Assembly (NCBI GenBank): GCA_050084985.1
Contig: JBITNC010000001.1
Location: 3,348,001-3,412,000 of the forward strand
DNA from: Nageia nagi
Taxonomy: Eukaryota > Pinophyta
Direction: 5' to 3'
DNA: 64,000 bases
Part shown: positions 1 through 11,347 of the stretch, piece after piece
Position numbering within the stretch: position 1 is the first letter of the stretch
Layout of the letters: each line of letters opens with the position of its first letter
The notes under the pieces: model-generated
What the model was told of the DNA's origin: nothing
The model's input: only the letters and a program-made list of their open reading frames with translations
Database searches by the model: none
Made by a program: the position numbers and the translations under genes

Positions 1-212
1 GAGGATAGTGTTTAGGAGTTGAGTTTAGAAAGATTGTAAGAGTTCATATTTGTGATTAAGTGAGATCTAGTTAGTGGATGTACTCCTAGTTGGATGAACC
101 ATTTATTATCTTGAGTTATCTTTGTGAGATTGCTTTGTGAGTTTGTTAGATGTGATTTGTGAGCTTACATGTGATCTTGGAAGTTTAGAATTATTTAGTT
201 TATAGTACAATT

Positions 213-1720
213 CTCTCACATGTAACAACTTTACAGGGTTAAGAAGTGCATGTTTGATGATGGAAAGATAGTGTTCTTTTGGTTGAATTAGTTTTGAATA
301 ATTATATATGTTTTTAGGATACAAATATATGGATCTTATCGGTTTAGCAAAATGTTTACTTTTATGTTGGTATTATATTGATTTTTCCCAATTTTGTCTG
401 AAAGATGCTAAAGTATCTCCTTTTATTTAGCAAAGTTTACTGAAATAAAAGTAAAGGAAATATCTCCACCTACTGTGAACATTTTGGCATATGAATATGT
501 CTTGTACTAAATTTTAATTATTCTGTAAGACTTTGATTAACTGGAATACTCATATTTTAAATAATGCAAGTTATTTATAAAAATGTTACCACATGTGTTA
601 AGGATTTAATATGTATTTAATTACATTTATTTGTTATCTTATTGATCTTATGATGAAAGTTATGATAATTGGATTTAATTTTAAGCTTCTCATAGCAACT
701 TGTTAGTAGATGCCTTTTATTGAGGTGGTGTTGTTAATTTGAGAACTGAAACCTATTGAGTTCCAATAATTTAAGTTAAGATCTATTTCCTTGCATAGTT
801 GTTATTAACCATTGAATATCTCCTCACATTTAAGGAGTTAATACCTTGCATATTACTCTTATAGTTTTGGAGCAAAATTTATCTAGTTGAATGTTTCATT
901 GAAAATATTACTTTTGTATATTAAGTCCATAAGATATAATACTCTCGCATTAATGGATAGGCTTAACATTTGATCTCTTTAGGGAACTAGTTCTTACATT
1001 TAACACAACTAAAGGGTCAATGCTTATACCTAATAGGGTACCTTGAGTTTTGAAGAACAAGGTTCATTTTAAGAGCCCCTCCATGAAACTCCCTTAGAAA
1101 CTTTATAGTGAATCTAGCTCAAAAATGTTTTGAAAATATCAATGATTTTTAGTATTTTTTTTAAAATAATGGCTATTTTTGTAAAAAAATTAAAAAATGT
1201 TGGCAATTCAGCTTCGAAAAATTGAAAAAAAAAAAAGATGAAACTTTCAACGAATTGGACATTTTTTACAACTCCTAAAAATAGCAATTTCCAATGTTGA
1301 GGATTCTTAAAATTCGCTTATTAGCGAATATTCATGGCCAAAATGAACCTTGTAGAAGAACCTAAATAAGGGTTTACAAAATATCACTAAACTAATCCTT
1401 GAAATGGGTAATTATTCCCAAAAGAGGAATAGTAATATCATCTAGAGAAAGACTAGAGATATGAATGGACAATATGCTAAAATAGAAGCATTCACATCAA
1501 AGGGTTGGTGACTATACCATTAGGTTAATCACAAAAACCAAATGTAGGGATCATGGATGTTGTTAATTAGGATATCATGCAAAATGATTAGGTTATATTT
1601 GAAATTCTGTGACTACAACACAAATATATAATGCATTGTCTAATGTAAATTAGATTTATATTACAAAAAAAAAAAAAAAAAATCCCATTTATATCATGGA
1701 AGTTAAAAGTGGTTCTCAAA
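213..1720 (+). mobile_element. 5' LTR remnant of gypsy element 1
   Basis: Bases 213-541 match 8092-8418 downstream of the gypsy coding region in the same orientation; by eye the match is roughly 85 percent. A degraded tRNA-Met primer binding site starts at 1723, so the LTR should end near 1720. The stretch 541-1720 has no counterpart after 8418, and 1-212 does not clearly align with sequence before 8092, so both LTRs are partial and the outer boundary was not found. A MITE-like insertion (1057-1353) and an A-run (about 1664-1682) lie inside. Confidence 0.6.
1057..1353. mobile_element. MITE-like hairpin element, 297 bp
   Basis: Perfect 14-bp terminal inverted repeats, ACAAGGTTCATTTT at 1057-1070 and its reverse complement at 1340-1353. 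Flanks TGAAGA and AGAAGA agree at 5 of 6 positions and may be a target duplication. Internal sequence also folds: GCTATTTTT near 1173 pairs with AAAAATAGC near 1277, and 1312-1329 is a perfect 7-4-7 palindrome. There is no coding capacity. It resembles a non-autonomous DNA transposon inserted in the LTR; the superfamily is not assigned. Confidence 0.65.
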
Positions 1721-1722
1721 TT

Positions 1723-1735
1723 TGGTATCAAAACC
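1723..1735 (+). other. Degraded primer binding site (tRNA-Met) of gypsy element 1
   Basis: TGGTATCAAAACC resembles the TGGTATCAGAGC primer binding site seen intact at 46958. It lies just before the gag ATG at 1799, as expected for an LTR retrotransposon. Confidence 0.6.
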
Positions 1736-1798
1736 TCATATTAGGCCTAATGAATTTAGTATGGATTTAAATATTATGCTTTTGTAATTGCAAAAAAT

Positions 1799-3086
1799 AT
1801 GAATAACACTCAAGCCAATAGAGCTAGGGGCGAACGTGGTTAGGGTCATGACCTTGTACCTTCGAACCAAAACCCAATCAATCAAAACCAAAATAATGTA
1901 AACCATAACTAGGGAGGTGATGGTGATATGGTCATTATGAGAGCTGAGATGACCAAGCTAAGGCAAAGGATGGTACAATAACAGTAGACCATAGATGAAA
2001 TCAAGAACTAGTTGGGACTTGAAAGAGGAATTTGGGGTATCTTTGATAACCCCCTTGATCAATTAAGAGATCAAGTGGGAGTTGAACTAGTTAAGGACTT
2101 GAGACACATCCATCTCACCAAATTTAACGATGATAAGGATCTTGTTGAAAGGTGGATAACAAAACTGGAAGCCTACTTTATAGTGAGGGGATGTAATTCT
2201 AATGTAAACACTACCCTAGTAGTTATGCATCTAGATTGGTGGAATACCCATTTAACTTACATCGGATACTAGGAAACTAATATTGAGTGGGAATAATTTG
2301 TGGTGGTCTTCAAAGAGTGTTTCCTGACCAAATAGTACTATGTCAAAAGGAAAAATGAGTTTTACAAATTAAGCTAAGGAACACTACTATCATGAATTCA
2401 TACTTTTACTAAAGTATTTGCCCCTATATGAGGGTAATGAACCTATGAAAACATAAAAATTCATTTTTGGATTAGATCCTAGGATTGGTACCAATATTAA
2501 CATGTGTGGACCTCATACTTTCTTGAAGGCCTATAATTCAGAAAAAAAAGGCTAAAATAAATTAGGCAGATAGAAAGGTTGCAGCTGAATAATATCAAAA
2601 CTCCAAGTTTGATAAAAAGGAGAATGCAAAGGAATTCACCAAGAAGAAAAGTCCAAGACAACAATGTTATTTGGACAACCACAAGAAGAAGAGAGAGAAA
2701 AGTAAGAATTTTGGCTCTCATCCTTAGAAAAATGAAAAAAGAAGTTATCAAAAAAGTAATCAGTTGATTCAAAAAGATTGAAAACTAATTATGAAATTTA
2801 TAAGTCTTACATTCTAAAGAGTGGTGGATGCTTCAATTATAATGGTCCCCATTTTGCCCAAAATTATCCAAATAAGGATGAGAATGGAAAATTGGCAAAT
2901 AGGGATAATCACAAAATTTTTGCCATCACAAACCAACCAACATTAGACTGCCAAGCCACTCCAATTATGCTTGAAGGTACTTTACTTGACCAAAAAGTCT
3001 TTATTTTGTTAGATTATGGTGCAACCGAAATCTTTATTTCTTCTTATTTGATGAATCAAATTCCAATAAAACCTAAACCTCTATAG
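1799..3086 (+). pseudogene. Ty3/gypsy element 1 gag, zinc knuckle and protease (degenerate)
   Basis: A likely start codon at 1799 opens a gag reading frame broken by stops. The open piece 2012-2272 has the gag capsid pattern of a DLVERWI-like segment followed by a paired-Trp DWWN stretch. The next open piece (2778-3086) holds a decayed CCHC knuckle (CFNYNGPHFAQNYP, with the second and last Cys lost) and the aspartic protease signature LLDYGATEIFIS, where the catalytic Asp is kept but the usual Ser of DSGA is Tyr. Order and spacing match a plant gypsy gag-protease. Multiple stops make it non-functional. Confidence 0.8.
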
Positions 3087-3439
3087 GAAAGTTTGAAAGT
3101 AAAGTTTGCTCTTGGGAAAAAGTGTAAGGTCAGAAGCTATTTAGAAAATGTTGATCTTGTAATTTCTAATCTAGTGTAAAACTGCATATAGTCCAAATCC
3201 TTATATATGAGGTCATTTTGGGTATGGATTGGTTATGTACCAAAATAAAACCTTATTCAATTTTGAGGAGCATTAGGCTCAAATCGGTAGGGCCAATGGT
3301 GATAAGGTTATGTTACATAGTGTTAAAAAGCCTTTTAAATTACACTCATTAACATCCATTCAATTTGCGAAAGCTATTAAAAAAGGCTTCCAAATATTTG
3401 TTGTTAGAGTGCATTAAAACTTTGAAAATGAAAGCCAAG

Positions 3440-4850
3440 ATTTGCTAAAACAATATCCAATATTAAAAGACTTTTCAAATGTTTTTCTTGATGAACTTCT
3501 TAGAAAATCCCCTGTTGGAGAGTTTGAATTTGCAATTGAGATTATACTTGGGGTAAAACTAGTCCCTAAGACTCCTTATCATATGACTATAGTTGAAATG
3601 CAAGAACTGATAACGTAGCTTCAGGAATTGCTAAATAAAATTCTCATTACACCTAGTGTGTTGCCATGGGGAGCACTTATCTTGATTTTCAAAAAGAAGG
3701 ATGGGTCTTTAATACTTTGCATTGATTATTGAATATTTAACAAATTTACTATTAAAAATTGCTATCCCTTTCCCAGGATTGATTATTTGTTTTATTAGCT
3801 CCATGGTGCATGCATTTTCTCCAAAATAGACTTAAGGTCCGGATACCACCAACTAATAATTAAGGATAAGGATATTCATAAAATTGCATTTAAAATCAAG
3901 TATGGTCATTATGAGTTTATTGTCCTCCTTTTTGGCCTTACAAATGCATTTGTTGCCTTCATGAATTTAATGAACTGTGTATTTAGGAAATACTTGGACC
4001 AATTTGTGTTAGTTTTTTTTTTATGACATCTTGATTTAATCCAAGAATATCGAAGATCATGATAGGTGTTTGAGGTTAACTTTACATATTCTTAGCAAAA
4101 ACCAATTGTATGGTAAACTTTTTAAATATAAATTCTATTCACCTATAATTCACTATTTAGGGCATATCATATCAGCAGATGGTTTAACAGTACATCCCAA
4201 GAAAATAAAGGTTATCATGGACTAGCCAACCCTCAAAAATCTAAATGAAATTAGGAGTTTCATGAGACTGGTTGATTATTACAAGAAATTTGTTAAAGAT
4301 TTCTCTAAATTAGCCTACCCTGTAAATCAATTGCATAGAAAAGGTAACAAGTTTAGCTAGAATGAAAAATATGAGAATGCTTTCAACATTCTGAAATAAA
4401 GGTTAACCATGACACCAATTTTGAAAGTTTTTTATCCTAATAAGGAATTGTCAATTTGCAGTGATGCATATGAGGAAGCTTTAGGGAGGTGTCCTGATGT
4501 AGGAAGGGTTCTAAATAGCCCATGAATCTTATAAGTTGAAAGACCATGAAAAGAAGTATGATACTCATGATTTGGAACTACCAGGTATAGTTCATGCATT
4601 AAAAATATGGTGGCACTATCTTTTGGGTATACCTATTGTGATGAGATCATATCATCATGGACTGAAATACTCGTTTACTCAACCCACTTTGAACACTAGG
4701 CAACACAAGTAGATGGAGTTCCTTCTGCAATATGACCTCCAAATAGAGTACATTAAGGGAAAAGAAAATAAGGTTGTTGATTCTCTTAATCAGAAGATGC
4801 ATACTCTTTTGGCTATATCTAGTTATAAGATAATTTTTAAAGAAAAACTC
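3440..4850 (+). pseudogene. Ty3/gypsy element 1 reverse transcriptase and RNase H (degenerate)
   Basis: Stretches readable in shifting frames match the RT order: an IFKKKDGSLILCIDY-like block near 3690, a [13 protein letters not shown]-like block near 3820, the [17 protein letters not shown]-like block near 3900, and a connection region with YLGHIIS-like sequence near 4150. RNase H follows (SDAYEEALGRCL-like near 4455; HDLELPGIVHALKIW-like near 4570; KYSFTQP near 4670). The catalytic YxDD region near 4010-4030 is destroyed by a T-run and a frameshift. Closely related in plan to gypsy element 2 at 46957-51823. Confidence 0.8.
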
Positions 4851-4959
4851 ATTTAGTACCAAAATAGTGATAAATCCTACACTAATTAGAAGGAACAAAT
4901 TAGACAATGTTTGCAAGAAGGGTTTGCAGTTAAGGAGGATGACGTTTATTCTAAAAACA

Positions 4960-6240
4960 TAGTAGTTGTAACATTGGAAGAAAATATCAAAAATCATATT
5001 TTGTTTGAAAATCACATGATACCATATCCTGCACATCTAGGGATCAATAAGATGCGTGAAAATATCAAAAAATAGTTCTATTAGAAATTATATGATAAAA
5101 TTCTTTGCATACCAGAAGTATAAAGCTGAACATAGACACCTAATGGGGAGTCTACATTCTCTAAAAATACCAACTCAGAAGTGGAAATCCATTAGTATGG
5201 ATTTTATTGTTGCCTTCCCTAGGACTAAATATCAACATAATTCTATCTTGTTCATAGTTGATAGACTAAACAAGGTAGGACATGTTATTCCAGGAAATAC
5301 AATAGATGATGCAATAATGATTGCAAAGAAATTTTTGAAGGAGATTTTTTGACTTCATGAGTTCCTTGAAAATATAATCTCATATAGGGACAATAAATTC
5401 ACTTCTTCATTTTGCCAGACTTTGCATAAGGAAATTGACACATAGTTTAATTTCAATTTGGTTTACCATCTAGAATCCGATGGGAAAATTGAAATGGTAA
5501 ACTAAGTTCTTGAAGATATGCTTAGAATGTATTGTATGGATCAAAAAGCTAAATGGTAAGATTACTTACATTTAGTCAAATTTTCTTACGATAATGCTTT
5601 CTAGTTCTCTTTAGGCATGACCGCATTTGAGGCTTTATATGGTAGAAGGTGCAGGACACCTTTATCTAGGGAAAATTTGGATGACAGGTTCATCATATAA
5701 ATAGGGTTGTTATGTGATATGGAATCACAATTGAATAAAATCAAACAGAATTTAAAGGAGGCCTCGAATAGGTAAAAATGTTTAGTAGATTTAAAGAGAA
5801 TTCCTAGAGAGTTTAAGATTGGAGACAAAGCCTTCCTTAGAGTGAAACTTGGGAAAGTTCCATTAAATCCTCAAAGTTAGTAGCTAGATTTGTATGTCCT
5901 TTTGATGTCATCCAAATAGTCAACCTTGTAACCTATCGTCTCAACTTACCTGCTAACTTATCTAAACTGCATAATGTATTCCATGTTTCATTTATAAAAA
6001 GGTATGTCCCTTATCCTTCTCATTTTGGGATGTGGAAAATTTAAAAATGATATATTTGTTGGTTGTGGAAGTTAAGTTGGTGCAAGTATTGGAATTCCAC
6101 ATTAAAAGTTTTTGAAATTATGGTATTAAGCAATGCAAGGTCCAATGGGATCAGTATTCTAAAAATAATGCCACCTAGGAAGGCCTAGATATGATGCAAA
6201 AATATTTTCCTGATTTATTTTCTTATGTTATGACTAAAAA
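4960..6240 (+). pseudogene. Ty3/gypsy element 1 integrase and chromodomain (degenerate)
   Basis: The open piece 5056-5352 carries the first catalytic Asp (SMDFIVAFPRT) and the VDRLNKVGHVIP block. SYRDNKFTS-like sequence near 5385 and an HLESDGKIEMVN-like segment near 5470 follow, giving a recognisable but broken DDE integrase core; ALYGRRCRTPLS is readable near 5635. A chromodomain-like end is readable at about 6050-6220 (WDQYSKNNATWEGLD). Several stops and frameshifts are present. The order RT-RNase H-integrase-chromodomain identifies a chromodomain-bearing Ty3/gypsy lineage. Confidence 0.8.
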
Positions 6241-6261
6241 TACAAGGGTTGTGTTTAATCC

Positions 6262-8418
6262 AAGGTGGATGGGACGTAATGGCCCTGCATTGGATGTAGT
6301 TTGTGAGTCTAGTCCTTTTTCTTTTAAGTTGGAAGGTAGCATAGATTTGTTATGAACTTAAAACAACTTTTATTTTAAATAAATTAATGAGTGATGATTT
6401 GCTTCATATTTACTCTATGATTATATGAGTTTATTGCTATATCTATTGTAACCTTTGATTCTCTTTAGAAGACTTGGATTATGAAGGCTATACATCCCCA
6501 TGTTGGGCATAGTTTTATCGATCAAGCCTTGATGTTCTAATTTCTTGGATTAATACCTAGTAAGAATTAAACCTTGTACTCCTAAGGTTAAGATTGGATT
6601 GATATGTAGCTAAAGCATGATGCTAACCCTCCTTATATATTTGTTATAAGTGCTTGATTATAAACATTTATATCTAAACTAATACTACATACCTAAACCT
6701 ATGTTTAATATATCCTATGGTAGTGGTATTATGTGCCTAAACCTAATCTATCACATGAAACCCTAAGCATTGTTTAATGGCTTTGAGTTTGACAAGGAAC
6801 TTTGGAGGAAAACCCTCTCTACTATGGTACACCCCTTGTATTTTCCATAATTATTCTACATGCTTGTAAATTGGGAGGCACTGAGTAATTATAATGGAAT
6901 GGCACTCTAATAGGATGAATTTGCAATCTTTTATGGGAGTTTTAATACCATGGAGAGGCATTTCATTTGATATCTTCCAAGCAAGATTCAGAAAGAAAAA
7001 TCAAGGTTGACGACTGTAGTAAAATCTCCCATCAAAATGGGTAATGTTGTGAGCTTCGATCTTTATGTTGACCATGCCCTAAATTTTGACCATATTAGTC
7101 AAATCTCATGTGTTATAAGTGGGTTTTGGAACAATTAATCCTGGTGCTTGGAATTACTATGGGAATATGACTTGATGGAGAATAGCTTTGGTTTTGCCCT
7201 ACGAGTTGGGGAAGAGTTCATGTTTTGGTGTTTACTCAACCTTTATATGCTGAGTGGACTCCCTTCTGCTCATTACAACCTTAGGGTTTGTCATCTGATG
7301 GTTTATTTTCTAAAAATTGTATATCTTGGTTTGGAAGAAAAAGAGGGGCGTTTATTTGTATGGTTTTGTTGTTCTTACTTCAAGGTTTTACCATGATTCT
7401 TTGTTACCCATAATTTCCCCATAAGAATTGAATGAGGGTTCGTGGGGGGTGTAGATAATCATTCATCCATATGTGAAGCTTGAGGTTACATAGGTAGATA
7501 TTAACCTCGACCAATTGAGACCTAGTGAGTTTTATTGTGTTAAGGTGCAAGTACGTATGACATAGGGTTGTATTGCTTCTATTCCTTTCTACCATAAGAT
7601 AAATTTGCTTATATGTATTTTGATGGACCCATTTCATGATGCACATTGAGGGTTTTTATATGTATCTTGTGACATTTACATGGATGGTTAATGGGTATTA
7701 TATAAATATCATGTTCATACTTGCATATTCATTTTAGTATATATTGTTCATGCTTACAGTTTGAGTCCTAACACATGTTGAATGTTCTTATATTCCTCTT
7801 GTTATAATTAGCATGGAAATTATTAGGTATTAGTTGAAGCATTTCATTAATGTTTGCATATCTAGCTCAAAGTATATTATCGATGGGGATAATTTTGATC
7901 TTAATGTTTTAATAATGAAGCATTCTTACTCATAGGGTTATGGGATAATCTATGTAGTAACTTATAACTAAAAGATTATTTTTTGTTTCATATAGTGAAA
8001 TAATGGTTGGAAATTCTTGCTATAACTATTATATCGGTTGTATGTGAGTAGTAAGGTATCTACTTACTAAGATTATGTCATCTCACTCATTCATGTAACA
8101 ACTCTACAAGGTTAAGAAGTGTTTGTTTGATGATGGAAATATAGTGTTCTTTTGGTTGAATCAATTTTGAAGGATCATATATGCTTTTAGGATACAAATC
8201 TATAGACCTTATCGGTTTAGCGAAATGTTTACTTTTATGTTGGTAGTATATTGATTTTTCCCATTTTTATTTGAAGGATGCTAAAGTATCTCCTTTCGTT
8301 TAGCAAAGTGTACTGAAAGAAAAGTAAAGAAGGAAAGGTCTCCACCTATTGTAAACATTTTGGCATATGAATACCTATTGTACTGAACTATAGTTGTTCT
8401 ATAAAACTTTGATAAAAA
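6262..8418 (+). mobile_element. 3' LTR remnant of gypsy element 1 with candidate polypurine tract
   Basis: A purine-rich stretch (6262-6274) directly after the chromodomain is in the right place for a polypurine tract, so the LTR probably starts near 6276. Bases 8092-8418 match 213-541 of the 5' LTR; the match stops abruptly at 8418. Short open frames at 7148-7396 (+) and 7404-7646 (-) were not recognised. If both boundaries are right, the complete LTR was about 3 kb, similar in style to the 4.1-kb LTRs of gypsy element 2. Confidence 0.5.
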
Positions 8419-8798
8419 AACTAATAAACTTAGGGTGCAAGAGGGAAAAAAACCAAAGGTTTAATTCTAATATCAAATCTATGATAGGACTTTAAATTTG
8501 AATTCTATCAACTCCAAACTTAGTTGTGAAATTCATCTAAGACAGACATACAAATATAAAAAATATTGACTCTTTATTTTTACCTTCCAAAATGGCTCAT
8601 GAACTCCTCTAAAATTCATCTATCATATTCTTACATGTATAGGATTACGAAAATACACAATATTACAAATCCAAAAATAGTAAACTAATTATAGCATTCT
8701 AATACTAATATTACAATTTCACTATGTAGTCTATGTTAATTAATTCTTACTTTTGAAATCATGATGTTTCTAATAATTTTATGAGTAAAATGGATGTT
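8419..8798. other. AT-rich interval, no gene seen
   Basis: Between the end of LTR homology and the copia-like element. No reading frame or RNA was recognised. The last five bases (8794-8798, ATGTT) are the left target duplication of the next element. Confidence 0.5.
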
Positions 8799-9132
8799 TG
8801 AGAAATGTAAACTAAATTCTCATATATTATTCATGGAGAGATTACACAAATATATAGCCATGGGTCTATAATAAAAAGATGCTACATGGAAGACTACTTG
8901 ACAATTATCACTCTCATGACTGTTACACAAAATATTGACTAAATTCCTAATACAAATAACCAAAGACTATTACAATTTGTCCTACGAGTTCTAAATAGGA
9001 AACCCACCAAGTGGCATAGAGAACAGACATCAAAAATAAAGTAAAAAATGCTAAAAATATTAAAGACTGGAAACTACCCAAAATCTTGACAAAATGCAAA
9101 TTTGATTGTCCAACTAATATCAATTTTTAACA
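8799..9132 (-). repeat. 3' LTR of copia-like element, 334 bp
   Basis: Begins TGAGAAAT and ends TTTTTAACA on the + strand. It aligns over its whole length with 11985-12315. Confidence 0.85.
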
Positions 9133-9146
9133 TTCTCCTCCTCAAT
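9133..9146 (-). other. Polypurine tract of copia-like element
   Basis: On the - strand this reads ATTGAGGAGGAGAA, directly before the TG that starts the 3' LTR. Confidence 0.7.
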
Positions 9147-9417
9147 GTTGAATGAACTCTTCCAAGAGTTCAAAAGCATCATAAAATTTGAATAATCTAT
9201 TGATGGGTCCTCTTTTCCTTTGCTTCCAATCTTGAATTAGAAAATTCAAAAATTGTAAAAATTGGTTTTGGCACTCATTCCAAAATGTATGTGAGCTATC
9301 CTTCATCAACTTTTCTTCTTGTTGCAAACTAAGTGCCTTTTGATGAGCTACTCCCCCTTCATCAAAAGCTTCTTGTATTGACATTCTAACAATGTCAATA
9401 TCAAATGTCCTTAACAA
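9142..9417 (-). CDS. Unrecognised 91-aa ORF at the end of the copia-like element
   Basis: The frame runs to within a few bases of the polypurine tract. The protein is charged and rich in Glu, Gln and Leu, and ends near an ELLEEF motif whose DNA is a perfect 8-2-8 palindrome (9154-9171). No domain was recognised. It could be the C-terminal part of an element-specific protein whose other exons or frames are broken; it may not be expressed. Confidence 0.3.
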   Translation of the reverse strand: MLRTFDIDIVRMSIQEAFDEGGVAHQKALSLQQEEKLMKDSSHTFWNECQNQFLQFLNFLIQDWKQRKRGPINRLFKFYDAFELLEEFIQH

Positions 9418-10893
9418 CCATTCTCACTCATCTTTTCTCATATTTTTACACCATACTTCCCAAGTGGTGTATGTACAATAGTTAATCATCTCACATAGAT
9501 TATTGAAACATAATACTCTCACATGTCTCTTTACAAAATTTCAAGCAACATATAGCCATGATATGACTTATGACATGTACAAGAAGAAAACAATCTTCTT
9601 CACTCAAATGCATACTTTTCACTACTATTGCACATGTCTCCTATTGCATACTTTTCACAATCTTCAAAACTTTTCTTCAAAGGAATCTTTAAAGGGCAAG
9701 CCTCCAAGCTTGCAAATTGTGCTCTCCATGAGAGGTGTGCCACTTGCAAATTTTTATATGATATCTTTGTAAGATAAGCTTCATCTTCATCAGTAGCCTC
9801 AAACATTCTGTCAACCATCTACTCAAACAATCATTAGTAAACAAAAAACAAAAAACCATCACCTCCAATGAGGCTTTGAGTAGGATCCCATGAGTCTTCC
9901 TTTGTACCAAACTATTGTGCTTTTTTTTTTTGGTAGCCATAAACTCTTCAAGAGTTCTCCTCTTCACTTCTTCTTTAATCATTATTGCCTTTGCAACCAT
10001 CATTCTTCATTGTAATCACTCCATGTGAGTGATCTTTAAGCTCCCCAATCTCCATTGTATTCTCTTATCTCTTCTTCACACTAAGTGTGTTTCACTCTTG
10101 ATGAGTGATCCTTTTTACGCAAATCTAACATAAAGTTGATAGCTTTCTTCTCATCTTCATATATTACTTCTTTTGTATCAGTATCCCATATTGTCTCGAG
10201 GAAAATCATCATTCACTCCAAATGAGTGAGCTCCCCAATATTCATCCACTAAATATGAATGGTCTTCATGCAAAGAACACTTTATGGTGGGTGTTTTCTC
10301 CTTCATCATCCAAATCTACCCTTTTAGGATTGTACTCTTTCATTCCAATTGAATGGTCTTCTTACAAACATTCTTCTACCAAAAAGGTTGATCCATCTTC
10401 ATGCCAATAATGGTTTAAGTCTCCAACATCCTCCTTCGTGAGAATTGGTTTTGATTCATGATATGAATCCTCTAAATCATATTTTGGTGTCTCCTTCATA
10501 GGATACATTTCAACATATGCCTCCTTCATGAGATATTTGTCAACATATTTCACCTCATCTTGATGGTCTTCAAACAAACAATCATCCACCATGGAGTGGT
10601 CTTCAACACAACAATCATCATTCTCATAGAATGATCCTACAACATTTGTCCCTACAATGAGACATTCATAATCCGTTTTATCTTTCTCCCCCTTTGGAGG
10701 AACTCCAACATGCCCTCTCTCTCCTTGAAGAGAGTCTTCAAAAGCTGCAAAAATGTCACAAATACTTGCATTGGTCTTTCCAACGACAATATCTTGGTGT
10801 GTCTTGTTAAGACGAGCATTTTCTCTTCCAAGAGTAAATCACCAACATCTTCATCAACTATCTTGGGAACATTGCATGCCTCCTCCATGAGGC
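9154..10893. repeat. Series of short perfect palindromes in the copia-like element
   Basis: At least a dozen short inverted repeats with 4-8-bp arms and 1-6-base centres are scattered through this interval. Examples: 9154-9171 (8-2-8), 9722-9734 (5-3-5), 9862-9873 (4-4-4), 9942-9956 (7-1-7), 10015-10033 (7-5-7), 10092-10108 (6-5-6), 10214-10228 (5-5-5), 10341-10355 (5-5-5), 10617-10635 (8-3-8), 10801-10813 (5-3-5), 10823-10834 (5-2-5), 10878-10893 (5-6-5). Many share a CTCC..GAG or CACTC..GAGTG core, with GATC or GTCTTC following. Their number in 1.7 kb looks well above chance; their role is unknown. Confidence 0.6.
10362..10592 (-). CDS. Acidic 76-aa ORF in copia-like element
   Basis: Unrecognised. 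It is rich in Asp, Glu, Tyr and His, like the C-terminal half of the 231-aa ORF just upstream on the same strand (10652-11347), and may be a continuation of it separated by stops. No motif of a known enzyme was seen. Confidence 0.3.
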   Translation of the reverse strand: MVDDCLFEDHQDEVKYVDKYLMKEAYVEMYPMKETPKYDLEDSYHESKPILTKEDVGDLNHYWHEDGSTFLVEECL

Positions 10894-11347
10894 GATCATC
10901 ATAAAACAAATCTGGAACAGCAAAACTCTCATCATCAACAATGAATGGAATAACACTTTCTTCTTCATCAACAAATTCAACACAAAAATCATCCAAGAAT
11001 TCGTAAGTCTCCTCAAAAGCTTGCACATAAAATTTTTCACAAAAGTCTTCAAAATAGGGCTGATCTTCATAAGAATCTCCCTTGCTCATACAATCTTCAT
11101 ACACATGCACAAAAACATCTTGTAATCTTTTCCATGCACTTGAAGCTGTCCTACAACTTGCAATGAGTGGAAAAATATTCTCCTTCATACTTTTTTTTAT
11201 CTCCAAGAGAGCCAAGCAATTTTGGTGTTGATCCTCTTTCTTCAAACTTTTCTCCTCTCCTTCAAGGGTACTCCAATTTGGTTCATCATATCCATTAAAA
11301 ATGTTGTCCCAAAATCCTTGTACAACAAAAATGTTCTCATTGCCCAA
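10652..11347 (-). CDS. Copia gag-like protein (UBN2-type), 231 aa
   Basis: The N-terminal 80 residues follow the Ty1/copia gag pattern: a VQGFWDNI segment near residue 9, a conserved run with NCLALLEIKKSMKENIFPLI, and ASSAWKRLQDVF near residue 70 (compare the 'W..L...Y' step of UBN2 gag). From about residue 85 the protein becomes strongly acidic (Asp/Glu-rich with repeated FCEKF, FCVEF, FIVDD pieces) and no longer resembles gag. A CCHC knuckle was not seen. It sits just downstream of the primer binding site region, as gag should. It is open end to end, so the element may have been a recent gag-only parasite of a full copia element. Confidence 0.6.
   Translation of the reverse strand: MGNENIFVVQGFWDNIFNGYDEPNWSTLEGEEKSLKKEDQHQNCLALLEIKKSMKENIFPLIASCRTASSAWKRLQDVFVHVYEDCMSKGDSYEDQPYFEDFCEKFYVQAFEETYEFLDDFCVEFVDEEESVIPFIVDDESFAVPDLFYDDRLMEEACNVPKIVDEDVGDLLLEEKMLVLTRHTKILSLERPMQVFVTFLQLLKTLFKEREGMLEFLQRGRKIKRIMNVSL

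Noticed and set aside
4647-5036. 129-aa open frame on the - strand
   Set aside because: Antisense shadow of the gypsy element 1 RNase H/integrase region; hydrophobic, no family features.
7148-7646. Open frames of 80-82 aa in the 3' LTR of gypsy element 1
   Set aside because: No motif and no counterpart in the 5' LTR to test; not supported as genes.
8095-8103. TGTAACAAC as the start of the gypsy element 1 LTR
   Set aside because: It would leave 1.8 kb between the chromodomain and the LTR without a polypurine tract at 8090, while a good tract exists at 6262; the point is more likely where LTR divergence or an indel begins.
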